This document shows positions 35,700-45,677 of a DNA stretch of 64,000 bases, piece by piece. Location: assembly GCA_963556195.1 (NCBI GenBank), contig OY744528.1, forward strand, positions 62,929,646 to 62,993,645, written 5' to 3'. This DNA comes from Sepiola atlantica (lineage: Eukaryota > Mollusca > Cephalopoda > Sepiida > Sepiolidae). How positions within the stretch are numbered: position 1 is the first letter of the stretch; every line of letters begins with the position of its first letter. The position numbers were made by a program, and so were the translations under genes. Under the pieces are notes generated by a model, which was given only the letters and a program-made list of their open reading frames with translations, was not told where the DNA came from and searched no databases.

Positions 35700-36482
35700 G
35701 GTACTGGGTCCTACGGAACCCAGCCCAGTATAAAACAAAATATTTTTTATTAGCATAGCCGAACTATAAGCTAGTAGGAATAAATGATGTCCTGTCCCGA
35801 TTTTGTTTTTTGCCGGCACTAGAGAGCTTCCAAAGATGCCCACTCCACATATTTATTTTGTCCCCGGCTGATGAAACCCTTGGCTTTATTATCTTGGAAG
35901 ACGCCATCCATTCCCGTACCCAGATCCCGATTAATTTATTTTCAGAACGCCCCATTTTATTCCCACTCACAATTAGGGGTCGACCTGCTTGTTTTCGGCC
36001 TCGAGCCGGAAAACAGTGGGCGGTCCAAACTTAGCAAGAGGGTAGGGAGGGTCCTACTAACCACCCCTTATCATTTTATTTGGTTCTTTATTTTTCTTTT
36101 TTTTGGGGTGTTTTTAATGTGTCATCCCACTCCCACGTTATTTCATGTTTTCATGTATCATTTTAGGGATATTTTAAGTAGGGTTAAGCCATAGAGTGAC
36201 TGCGAATTTTTTAGAGTGAATGTCTAGCTTAGGGTAGAGTAGGTTTTTGTCATTGTGCATTTTGTTCTTCTGTCAAATAAAAAATGTCTTTGTTTTGTCT
36301 TTTTTGAAAAACTTTTTGTCAAATAAAAATGTTTAAATAAGTTGTATAAATGTCACAATGACCCCCGACCCCCACCTTCCCCCTTCCACAGTGGGCTTTT
36401 ATGCCTAAGGTGGTATGCATTCTGGGAATGTAATTTTAACTCTGGGAGTTAATGTTTTCCAGGATGCATCCATCTAAATAAA
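35700..36482 (+). other. LINE copy 1 3' UTR
   Basis: Non-coding tail shared with 43200-43948. CTGGGTCC-TAC-GGAACCCAG just after the stop is a hairpin kept in both copies. The terminal 70 nt holds the nested stem-loop described separately, followed directly by U2 sequence without a poly(A) tail. Confidence 0.8.
36415..36469 (+). promoter_or_regulatory. LINE 3' terminal stem-loop, copy 1
   Basis: ATGCATTCTGG pairs with CCAGGATGCAT (11 bp, one G-U), enclosing a second stem AACTC-TGG-GAGTT. In copy 2 the same fold exists with a G-C pair changed to A-U. In LINEs, 3' stem-loops are commonly the feature that reverse transcriptase binds to start copying; that role is inferred here. Confidence 0.7.
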
Positions 36483-36525
36483 TTTCTGGCCTTTTGGCTA
36501 AGATCAGAGTGTAGTATCTGTTCTC
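36483..36525 (+). ncRNA. U2 snRNA 5' fragment between LINE copies
   Basis: TTTCTGGCCTTTTGGCTAAG followed by ATCAGAGTGTAGTATCTGTT matches U2 nt ~7-47. It is both the right target duplication of copy 1 and the left flank of copy 2. It is equivalent to 43949-43991, giving copy 2 a target duplication of about 43 bp. Confidence 0.9.
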
Positions 36526-36694
36526 AGTTACGACATTCTCGTCTTCCCAAAGACCAGCATTCTGCTACCGTGCCACCGGCAAGGTTAAAGCACTCTTTTC
36601 ACTTGTGACCGAGCCCCCTTTTGGGGCTTTTGTCACTTTTTTGCCCCCTCTTGGGACTTTTTCTTACTTTTTCTTCTTTTCCCTGACTGTTGGG

Positions 36695-37656
36695 CTTACT
36701 TAAGCAGCTGGCAGGTTTCGGGGAGACTGACGAACCCGTAAAACGGTGAAGGTCTCCTCGTCTCCGAATCGGCGGGTCTAGTCCTACAGTCAGGTGTGTT
36801 CGCCCCTCTTGGGCATTTAATTATTTTTTATTCTTTCTTTCAGCGTCTGTCTGAGGTGCGCACTTAAGCAGCTGGCAGGTTTCGGGGAGACTTACGTACC
36901 GGTCTTCGGTGACGGTCTCCTCGATTCCGAATCGGCGGGTGTCGTGCCTCCTTCAGACCCGTTTACAGATGGAAGCCACCCGGGCTTCAAAAAACTGGGT
37001 TGTTGCTGACGACAGCGAGGAAGGTGTGACCGCGGAGGGCACCTTATTAGCTTTGGTGAATCGTACTCCTTAGTACGACCCAATGATGTTGGGGAGAACC
37101 GTGCCGAGCGGTTCTCCGACCTGGAAGGGGGGTTGCACACCCGAGTGAACCCCAGTCGTATTGGAGGGGGGTTGCACACCCGAGTGCGCCCCAGTCGTAT
37201 TGGAGGGGGGTTGCACACCCGAGTGCGACCCAGTCGTATTGGAGGGGGTTGCACACCCGAGTGCGCCCCAGTCGTATTGGAGGGGGGCTGCACACCCGAG
37301 TGCGCCCCAGGAGGTGTTGCCTCGCCGGGCACCTCAGATCCGTCAGTTAGGTCGGGGAGTGTCGTGCCGGGCGACACTCCAGTTGCGTACCTTGCACACT
37401 CGAGTGCGCCCAAGGAGGTGTGGCCACGCCGGGCACCTCAAGTACGTGGAGGAACGCCGCATCGAGTGGCACCCCAGATGTGGATAGGGTTAGCACACCC
37501 GAGTGCGCCTAGATTGGCTCGTCAGTTGATGTCTCAGTTCCGCGTTCCAGGCCGAGGGTTAGGTCTGCTGAAAACAAAGATCTCGTTTTTGGGGACTTCA
37601 TAACGCCAGTCAAAACTAGTCGAGGTATAAGGACTAAGAAAGACCTCTTGGCGGTT
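36695..37656 (+). promoter_or_regulatory. LINE copy 2 structured 5' UTR
   Basis: A 164 bp period duplicates CTTAAGCAGCTGGCAGGTTT (36699 and 36863); each copy holds a hairpin closed by GGAGAC and GTCTCC with a different inner stem. At 37133-37325 a 39 bp unit (TTGCACACCCGAGTGCGCCC plus AGTCGTATTGGAGGGGG) repeats five times. Around it lie GGAGAACCG-loop-CGGTTCTCC (37093-37117) and GGAGTGTCG-loop-CGACACTCC (37356-37380), each with a 9 bp stem and a 7 nt TGCCGNG loop. Tandem units in LINE 5' UTRs often carry an internal promoter; repeated hairpins suggest an RNA-level role as well. Frames open across this stretch (e.g. 37133-37603) come from repetition. Confidence 0.75.
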
Positions 37657-39748
37657 ATGGATGATGTTCCTTTCAATCACCCAAAAAGTCCAGAACCCTT
37701 AAGAAAATGCAATTCCCTGGATTTGGGGATGGCACAAAAACAAAACTATAGACCTAGTTTCATTTGGGGGTGCTCCTCATCGGGTTCAGATCGGGAATCC
37801 TCGGAAGACCGTGCTAAACAGCAAAGGCAAGCAAGGCCTAAGTTGAAACGGGGGGCATCCAGAAAGCAAGCAGAGTCATGGCCAGTGTTGGGTAGTGCTC
37901 CAATCCCTGCGGAAACAGAATCTCAGACCAAGGAAGTCACGCCGTCCCCAGGAAGTTCTCGGAATGTGGCAGCGTGGGGACCTACAGCGCAAAAAAACCC
38001 TGACGAGTATAAGCAGCTTTTTAAGGAAAAGTACGAAGCGTATACCCAGGGTAGCACAATAAAACTTATCCCTGGCACCCTTGAAAGCTTAAGGTTGAGG
38101 ATTGTGTCGTTAGTAACGACGGACGCTAAAGCGAAGGGGTTGACCAGGGTTACAAAGGACAAAATGTTCGAGATGTTGGGGACTTGAACGTCCCAGCCAC
38201 ATACGTAGTTCAGCGATCTTATGCCATGTGGGATATCCTGCTTCCAACAGCGCAGGATGCCGAGAAAGTGGCAAGACAGGACCTGATATGGAAAGGGTTA
38301 AGAATCAAGCCAGAATATCAGGGGAAAAGAAGGACGACCATCACAATTCTCGGCGTCCCATGCTGTATTGGCTCCGACCATCTAGGAGCAGTTATGTCAC
38401 AGTATGGTGACGTCGAGGCAATCTTTCCTGTCCGTGGCCCCAGGAACATACAAACAGGAGAGTACAAGTTAAGATGAGAGTAAGCCATAAAGGTTTTTTG
38501 GACATCCCCGCGCAATTACAGTGCGAATCCTGGGCAATGTCACTCATTGTGGATGGAAGGAGGCCGTATTGCTGGAGCTGTAAGACGCCGGGGCATATGG
38601 CAAAAGATTGCCCGAAAAGGATTCCAGCGAAGTCCCCGGCGTCTGTGCCTTCAACACAGAAAAAGACATCTGTGGTGCCTCAAGCAAACACAGTAGAGGC
38701 AGCCGGGACGGAGAACGATTCTCCCAAGTGGAGTACGGTAATGGGCAAAAAAGCAAAGAAGACCACCGTTACCTCCAAATCAGCTCCGGTTGACAAACCC
38801 CCTATTCAGGGGACGAAAACTCCTGTTGAACCAGTAAATACACCCACTCCGGCGGTGAAACGAAAATTGTCGACCCACTCGTCAGAGGAGGATGAGAAAT
38901 CAAATGAGGACGAGACGGTAATGGTCGTTGAAGGAGTGGACTCAGAAAAGCCTAAGGAAAACAAAGCTAAGAAAATTAAAGAGGCAAAGGAAGCAGCAGA
39001 GGAAGAGATGGTGGAAGAAGAAGAGTCAAAAGACGAAATGATAGAAAGCAGTGGCACTGAACTTGCTCAACCCCCCAAAACCCAATCCCCGTCCCCTTCA
39101 AATGAGGTTGCGCAAAACACCCCTCTCCTTTTGGATACCCCCTCAAATAGGCCCAGAGATAGATCCCCGACTACCAGGACAGAGGTAGCAGAAAGAGCCC
39201 CTGTCGAGGAAGCTAAACCCCCGACTCCACCGGTAGTAAAATATGGAAAAAACAAGAAGTATCCTTTTTTTCCTGATGAAAGGATTTGCGAGGCCAATGC
39301 TACACAGACACAGGCGGATTTGAATGGCCGACAGAAAAAATACCTCAAAATGCTGGAGGCCTTCACCTATGTGAGAGGCAAACAGGTCCAGAATCCGCTG
39401 AACTTTATGGATGCCCCAATGTTAACAACATTTATTCGCCAGGAAAATGGGAGCAGGGCAAAGGCTCTGTGGAGGATGGTGGAGGCGGGTAAAAAGGTGA
39501 TTCAGGGAATGAAGCTAATAGATGAGGAGCACCCGTCATTACGTATGCTGGCTGCCAGATGTATGGGGAGGGTCCCTGCTTATGTTCACCCCTCATTTTT
39601 TCGGGCACTCAAACTGACTTTCCCCCTGGATGTGGGGGGCCTGTCTAGAGACGGACGGATTTCGTCCGAACTGCTGACCGGCAGTCTCGGTCAGACCTTC
39701 GGCGTCCTCACTCCCGAAGACTTTAGTCCCGTTTGTAACACTGATTAG
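37657..39748 (+). pseudogene. LINE ORF1 with CCHC zinc knuckle, frameshifted
   Basis: The first in-frame ATG is at 37657 (MDDVPFNHPKSPE). The protein continues in three successive frames, breaking at about 38184 and 38474 with 4 bp overlaps. Segments in order: a polar N-terminus; a middle part (about 38190-38477) with TITILGVPCCIGSDHLG and MSQYGDVEAI, resembling an RNA-binding fold; a knuckle CWSCKTPGHMAKDC at 38570-38611 (C-x2-C-x4-H-x4-C); a long charged low-complexity region rich in Glu/Lys/Pro; and a conserved C-terminus with FMDAPMLTTFIRQENG. ORF1 proteins coat LINE RNA. Since continuity is regained after each break, indels in a single ORF are the simpler reading than programmed shifting. 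Confidence 0.8.
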
Positions 39749-39756
39749 GAGTAATA

Positions 39757-42700
39757 ATGGCTTTAAACTTGGCTACATTGAACGTGAGGGGCATCAGATC
39801 CCGAAGCAAGGCTGTTCGCGTGCTGAGGGATCTCGTGGCGCTTAAGGTAGATATTGCTGCGATCGAGGAGACCCACTTCTGTTCGTACGGGGATTGTGAT
39901 GTGCTGACTGATGACTTTGAGTTGTTTTCAGCATATGGCAATGTTCGTAGTTGTGGTGTCTCTTTGCTAGTGAGACGCACTCTGTCCGCGACAGTGCGCG
40001 TTGTTCATACGGATGCGGAAGACCGGTTGGTCGTAGTCGATGTTGCCGTTGACAGCAGCAAGTTTCGGATCGTTGCGGTTTATGCGCCTAACACTGTTGG
40101 TGAGAGGGTTTCCTTTTTTCGACGGTTGGAGACGTTTCTCGGGGGTCCGGAGCGTGTAGTATTAATGGGGGATTGGAATGCCGTCCTTGACCGCAAGATA
40201 GATAAGGTCGGGGGTAATAGAGGGTCGGATAGGTGTGATAGCAGTCTGTCTGACCTGATCGCCTCATGCGATCTTGTCGACAGATTTCGCGTTGATCACC
40301 CAGGGCGGGAGATGTGGACGTGTCATACTAGCGCAGCCTTCTGTTCGAGTACTTACTTGGACAGAATGTTAGTTAGAAGAGGCGACATAGATTTCTTATC
40401 TTGCCCTACGTTCACTTGGTTAGGTCACTCGGACCATAAATTGGTTATGGCCCGTTTGAGTTTAAGCGATAGGCCTAGGTTAGCTGGGTACTTGAAGTTG
40501 AATACCTCCTTACTGGAGATACCCGACTTCCGGGACAAGCTAACGTTACTACTTGAGCGGGCTTTAGTGGGGGCGGTTATCGGGAGTAGTTGGTGGGTTA
40601 AAACTAAGGTTCATGTTAGACGCTTTTGTGTCCGCTATAGCCAGCGCCTCGCTCAAGATAGGGCTAGGACACAGAAGCGTGTAGATGATAAGATGACCCG
40701 GGCGGTGGCTGGGGGGGATCCCCTAGAGATAGCCTTAATTAAGGGGGACCTCAATCGCTTGGCTAGCGAGCGATATGAAGGTCAAGTAGTTCGAGCTAGG
40801 TTAAAGAAAGTCTCTAACGAAGCTGTGAACGTTGACGCTGTTGAGCGTAAGGCTGCTTTACGTCGTGGCTCGCATGGGTACATTTGGAAGGTGAATAACC
40901 TGGAAGGACATACCCTGGTATCTACTCGTGAGATTTGCGAGGGGTTCCGCAAGCATTTGGAGGATCGCTTCACCCAACTACCCAGACTCCGCGGCCAGGA
41001 GTTTGACAGCTATTTGGCTGACTCGCCCCGCCTAGAGGCGGCCCGAGCAGCTGGCTGTGATGGGGACGTTACAGAGGGTGAGATCATTACTGCGTTGAAG
41101 CAGGTCGGCTACAACAAATCTCCAGGACTCGATGGTCTGCCATACGAAGTTTACATGAGGCTGTCGCCCATGTTTGTTCCTCTTCTGAAGGATGTGTTTA
41201 ACCACTGGTTTGCTCAGGGCTCGATCCCTGGGCAGGTTACCAAAGGAGTGGTCACATTGTTGAAGAAGGGGGGCCAACCTGGTGGGTGGAATTTAGATTA
41301 TTACAGGCCCATAACTCTGCTAAACACAGAGTTAAAGATTTTGGCCCGTGTTCTTGGGAATCGTTTGCAGGTTGTTATCGCTGATTTGATCGAGCCTGAG
41401 CAGAACTATGCTGTGAAGTGGAGGTCAATTCAAAACAATTTGCATCTGGTTCGCACGATCCTAGAGGAAATAGAAGACGACACTGAAGCCGCGCTGATCA
41501 ATTTAGATCAGTCCAAGGCTTTCGATAGGGTCGACCATGGTTTCTTGGAATCTGTTCTAGAGGCTGCCGGTTTTAATCCGGACTTCCGCAAGTGGGTCTC
41601 GATTCTGTACCGTCTGCAGACGGAAGCGGTGCAAGTAAACGGTAGGCTGTTGGAATCGTTCGTGATTTCTCGTTCAGTGCGTCAGGGTTGTCCGCTGTCG
41701 CCCCTGCTTTATGTCCTGGCGTTGGAGCCCTTCCTTCGCAAATTAAGGGACGGGGCGGCAACACCAGTCCTGCGTGGAATCGCTATACCTCCTCACTATG
41801 CGCGAGTCAGGGTTTCCGCGTATGCCGATGGTGTCACCGTTTTTGTGTCCAGCCGTAAAGACATAGAAGCGGTGATTAAGGCGCTCGCTCGGTACGAAGA
41901 AGTGACAGGGGCCATTGTCAACCGCAGCAAGTCTAACGGCCTGCGGTTGGCTGCCTGGAGCGGAGAGACCGCACTTCCAGGTGACTTCAACTGGACCGAT
42001 GGCCCGGTTCGGATCCTTGGCGTTTGGTTCGGACCGGGTCTCCAGGTTGAGAAGAATTGGTCAGAAGTACAGGCAAAGGTCGAATCGTCTGTGAGGGCTT
42101 GGATTCGAAGGAAACTTTCCTTGAAGGGGAGAGCTGAGGCGTGCGCCACTTACGTCTTTCCTCTCATCCTTTACCGACTGTCTGTACTCCCGCTGCCTGC
42201 GGACCGCCATCTTGCTTTCACGCGCTTGCTCTTTTCACTTCTGTAGAAGGGGCGGAAAGCATACGTTCGCAGACAGGTCTGTACGCAACGTCCGTGTGAT
42301 GGAGGCTTGGGGATGCCTGACTTTGCAAGTCATAGACATGCTGAGAGACTGGCTTTCCTGAGTCGTACTTTGACATGTGACGCTCCGTGGGTCCCTGCGG
42401 TTGAGGACGCCTTTCCCAACCTCATACCCGACCACTCGGTCGAAGGTCGACGTAGGCCAAGAGGAGAGTCGCTGTTCGTCACCGAATGCCGAGCTGCGCT
42501 TAAGGCGTTGCCGGGGTCCAGTGACCTTGCCCGGTCTAGGAAGAGACTATATCGGGATCTAGTGGAGGGGTCCGCTTCGGATCCGCTTGGGAGGCGGCTT
42601 GGATTGTCGACGGAGGAGGCTCGCTCCCAGTGGAGTTGGGCGCCAGGCCAGAGTTATCTCAACAATTCTGAGTATTCTCTGACCTGGCGACTTGTTCGGA

Positions 42701-43188
42701 ACGCACTGCCCCTCTATGGCAGATTACGCAGGGATCGCATAAGGGACGTCCCCTTGTGCCCGCGCTGTGAGGACAATGAGGAAGAAACGGCCGAGCACGC
42801 CTTCTTCACTTGCAGCAAAGTTCGTCGTCTCTGGGAGTATGTCAGAGAGGTAACGGCTCGCATCGACGCCGAGCAGCCGATGGTACTTGATGTAGCATAC
42901 GTTATCAACAACGTTGCACCGCCATGGTCTAGGGAGAAAAGAATGGTTTTTCTGGCGATCCTAGCCACAGCGAGATTAGTGACGTGGGTTACACGTCTAT
43001 ATGAGGTTTATGAGGTTGGGTCTGTTTCGGATCGTGATCTGGTTGTTTACTTTAAGCATCAGCTTAAAGTGAAAATCAGATGCGATTGGAAACGACTACA
43101 TCGCATGGATTTCAATAGAAGATGGGTGCGCAACACTAGTTTGTGCATCCGACGAGGGGCCAAGTTTGAATACGTTTTTCCTCCTTAG
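39757..43188 (+). pseudogene. LINE ORF2: AP endonuclease and reverse transcriptase, one amber codon
   Basis: The ATG at 39757 is 8 nt after the ORF1 stop, a spacing that suits reinitiation. Of 1143 residues, 1-230 form an exonuclease/endonuclease domain: LATLNVRGIRS, AAIEETH, GDWNAV (137-142) and SDH (225-227), with its catalytic residues present. RT motifs follow: KSPGLDGLPYEVY (~454), RPITLLN, SVRQGCPLSPLLY (~640), then YADG at 689-692 where YADD is required. Codon 830 (42244-42246) is TAG; copy 1 has TGG there. The frame then continues unbroken to 43188 with a C-terminal knuckle C1001-x2-C1004-x9-H1014-x4-C1019. The protein is therefore inactive as it stands: the catalytic Asp is lost and the C-terminus is not made. 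Everything else looks fresh. Confidence 0.92.
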
Positions 43189-43948
43189 CATGGAGCAGGC
43201 GGTACTGGGTCCTACGGAACCCAGCCCAATGTAAATTCAAAGTGTTAGCCTAGTTGAATCTTAGCTAGTAGGAATAAATGATGTCCTGTCCTGATTTTGT
43301 TTTTGCCGGCACTAGAGAGCTTCCAAAGATGCCCACTCCACATATTTATTTTGTCCCGGGCTGATGAAACCCTTGGCAATATTATCTCGGAAGAGGCCAT
43401 CCATTCCCGTACCCAGATCCCGATTAATTTATTTTCAGAACACCCCACTTAATTCCCACTCCCATTTAGGGGTCGACCTGCTTGTTTTCGGCCTCGAGCC
43501 GGAAAACAGTGGGCGGTCCAGACTTAGCATGAGGGTAGGGAGGGTCCTACTAACCACCCCTTATCATTTTATTTGGTTCTTTATTTTTCTTTCTTTTTGG
43601 GTGTTTTTAATGTGTCATCCCACTCCCACGTTATTTCATGTTATTTATGTTTCATTTTGGGGATATTAAGCCATAGAGTGACTGTGAATTTTTTAGTGCA
43701 AACGTCTAGCTTAGGGTAGATTAGGTTTTTTCATTGTGCTTTTTTGTTTTTTGAAAAATAAAAAATGTCATTGTCTTTGTTTTTGCTAATGTGAAATAAA
43801 AAATGTTTTAAAAATGTGTCACAATGACCCCCGACCCCCCTTTTCCCCCTTACACAGCGGGCTTTTATGCCTAAGGGTTAATACATCTGGCAGGTGTAAT
43901 TTTAACTCTAAGAGTTAATGTTTTGCGAGATGTATTTCTCTAAATACA
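43189..43948 (+). other. LINE copy 2 3' UTR
   Basis: Matches 35688-36482. The post-stop hairpin (CTGGGTCC-TAC-GGAACCCAG, about 43206-43225) is retained. A-rich AATAAAAAATG segments near 43755 and 43795 could act as polyadenylation signals, but the element ends in the stem-loop rather than poly(A). Confidence 0.8.
43880..43936 (+). promoter_or_regulatory. LINE 3' terminal stem-loop, copy 2
   Basis: AATACATCTGGC pairs with GCGAGATGTATT (11 of 12), around an inner stem TTAACTC-TAA-GAGTTAA. Differences from copy 1 preserve pairing in both stems. Confidence 0.7.
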
Positions 43949-44030
43949 TTTCTGGCCTTTTGGCTAAGATCAAAGTGTAGTATCTGTTCTCGGCATTTTT
44001 GCCTTGAGATCAAGTGTATTATGTGTCGGT
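43949..44030 (+). ncRNA. Two tandem U2 snRNA 5' fragments
   Basis: 43949-43991 repeats the U2 5' segment (TTTCTGGCCTTTTGGCTAAG, then ATCAAAGTGTAGTATCTGTT). From about 43987, TTCTCGGCATTTTTGCCTTG then AGATCAAGTGTATTATGTGT is a second, more decayed copy of the same 40 nt. After it the sequence is unrelated to U2, so no full snRNA gene remains. Confidence 0.8.
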
Positions 44031-44149
44031 TTTACACTGTCGAATCAAAAATCATATTATAATTTTATTTTTTAATCCCTTTTCCTTTGGGGCATTTCTT
44101 TCTCCCCTAAAGTACAGGCTGATACGCTCCCAAGGTCAAGATCTCACCG
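44031..44149. other. AT-rich spacer, nothing recognised
   Basis: Short unique stretch between U2 remnants and the minisatellite. Confidence 0.4.
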
Positions 44150-45030
44150 ATGATTACTCATACTCCCCCCCCTCCCGCGAATTTCACCTGAGACGTTCAC
44201 ACCGGCGAATACCGATACTCCCCCTCCCCAGAATTTCGCCTGAGGCGCCCCCACCGGCGAATACTGACATTCCCCCTTCCCCAAATTCGCCTGAGGCGCC
44301 AACACCCCATCTTCCCAAATTTTGCCTGAGGCGCCCCACCGGCGAATACCGATACTCCCCCATCCCCAGATTTGGCCTGAGGCGCTCATACCGGCGAATG
44401 CCGACACTCCCCCTCCCCAGATTTGTCCTGAGGCGCCCCACCGCCGAATGCCGACATTCCTCCTCCCCAGATTTGGCGTGAGGCGCTCATACCGGCGAAT
44501 GCCGACACTCATCCTCCCCAGATTTAGCCTGCCGCGCTCATACCAACGAATGCCGACATTCCCCCTCCCCAGATTTGGTTTGAGGCGCTCATACGGGCGA
44601 ATGCCGACACTCCCCCTCCCCAGATTATGCCTGAGGCGCCCCACCGCCGAATGCCGACACTCCTCCTCCCCAAATTTCGCCTGAGGCGCTCATACCGGCG
44701 AATGCCGACACTCCTCCCCAGATTTGGCCTGAGGCACTCATACCAACAGATGCCGACATTCCCCCTCCCCAGATTTGGCCTGAGGCGCCCCACCGGCGAA
44801 TACCGATACTCCCCTCTCCCCCAAATTTGGCCTGAGGCGCTCACACCGGCGAATGTCGACACTCCCTCTCCCCTAATTTGGCCTGAGGCGCTCATACCGG
44901 CGAATGCCGACACTCCCCCTCCCCCAAATTTGGCCTGAGGAGCCCCGCCGCCGAATACCGACACTCCCTCTCCCCAGATTTGGCCTGTGGCGCTCACATA
45001 GGTGAATGCCGACATCCCCCCCATTTGGCC
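44150..45030. repeat. 51 bp minisatellite, ~16 units
   Basis: Unit landmarks are GGCCTGAGGCGCTCATACCG, GCGAATGCCGACACTCC and CCCTCCCCAGATTT. Period is 51 bp with an occasional 35 bp unit. Since 51 is divisible by 3 the array stays open for long distances in several frames on both strands; those frames are not genes. It lies just inside the inverted Helitron-like copy and may be part of it. Confidence 0.93.
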
Positions 45031-45571
45031 TGAAAGGAAGAGGTAATGCCTGGAAGTATTATATCAGGATAACAGAACGGCCATAGTGAGGAAGGGAGTG
45101 GGAAGGAATATTAGCGTCTATTAATAATAACGGGGCGGCGATAGGTACTTTAATAGTATCTGCACCGGGGCGGCGATAGGTACGTATATAGTATGTGCAC
45201 TGGGGCGGCGATAGGTACGTATATATATGCGCACCGGGGTGATGATAGATACGTATATAGTATGAACACCGGGGTGGAGATAAGTACCTATATAGAAGGC
45301 GCAGATAGAGGTGTTACTTTTTATAGAAATATGTCATACTATTACCCTGGGCAATAGGAGAAATGGTGGGGAAGAAACAGCTTTTGCAAAAGGCAAAATT
45401 AGAAAGTAGCAACGAAATGGGGCGACCAGGGAAGAGAAAGGTAGCAGATAAAGAGACGGCTATAGAGAGAGGGGGCGGACATAGAAGTTTGAATATAAAG
45501 ATGTTACACACACGATCTTTCTTCAAATATATGTTTTTATGACCCCGAGCAACGCCGGGTAGCCCTGCTAG
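45031..45571 (+). mobile_element. Helitron-like element 3' end, inverted copy
   Basis: In plus orientation it carries inverted 35 bp minisatellite units (45125-45290), then about 230 bp matching 25721-25990 in reverse complement, and ends in the hairpin CCCCGAGCAACGCCGGGTA and ...CCCTGCTAG at 45571, followed by T. This matches the expected Helitron 3' terminus inserted before T. The 5' end is not identifiable. Confidence 0.55.
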
Positions 45572-45677
45572 TTTATTTATAAAATAAAGCCTGTGCTACC
45601 TTTACACTGACTGAAATATCGTTTAAAAGTTGTTGTTAATAAACAAGAGACATTGAAACGCAGGCTGTTAAACGCTA

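Larger units (their letters stand above)
33530..36482 (+). mobile_element. Keno-like (Tx1-group) LINE, copy 1, 5'-truncated
   Basis: This copy starts within ORF2 at the point equivalent to 41032 of copy 2 and runs through the complete 3' UTR. The two copies are near identical (roughly 95% by eye), so both inserted recently. It is flanked by a 17 bp duplication of U2 snRNA sequence. Keno is the name given to Tx1-group non-LTR retrotransposons that insert specifically into U2 snRNA genes. Target, domain order and tail structure here fit that group; the name is an inference without a database search. Confidence 0.88.
36526..43948 (+). mobile_element. Keno-like (Tx1-group) LINE, copy 2, near full length
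   Basis: A 7.4 kb element in order: structured 5' UTR (36526-37656), ORF1 (37657-39748), 8 nt spacer, ORF2 (39757-43188), 3' UTR (43189-43948). Both flanks are U2 snRNA 5' sequence. Non-LTR retrotransposons copy their RNA directly into nicked target DNA; an AP-type endonuclease combined with a specific structural-RNA target is the Tx1-group pattern. The element is more G+C-rich than its surroundings, as expected of a recent arrival. Disabling changes are listed under the ORFs. Confidence 0.88.

Noticed and set aside
35868..35890. Hammerhead-like CTGATGAAACCC in the LINE 3' UTR (also at about 43361)
   Set aside because: CTGATGA runs directly into AAAC with no stem II, and no pairing strands exist for stems I and III.
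36892..37603. Frames of 108-173 codons on both strands in the LINE 5' UTR
   Set aside because: They come from five 39 bp units (multiple of 3) and GC-rich hairpins; the real ORF1 starts downstream in another frame.
41573..42149. Antisense frames within LINE ORF2 (also 34391-34648, 35159-35467, 42714-42968)
   Set aside because: Shadows of the G+C-rich sense frame, repeated in both LINE copies with no independent motifs.
44014..45024. Overlapping long frames on both strands, Pro/Arg- and Gly-rich
   Set aside because: A 51 bp minisatellite keeps any stop-free frame open in every unit; no start context or domain.
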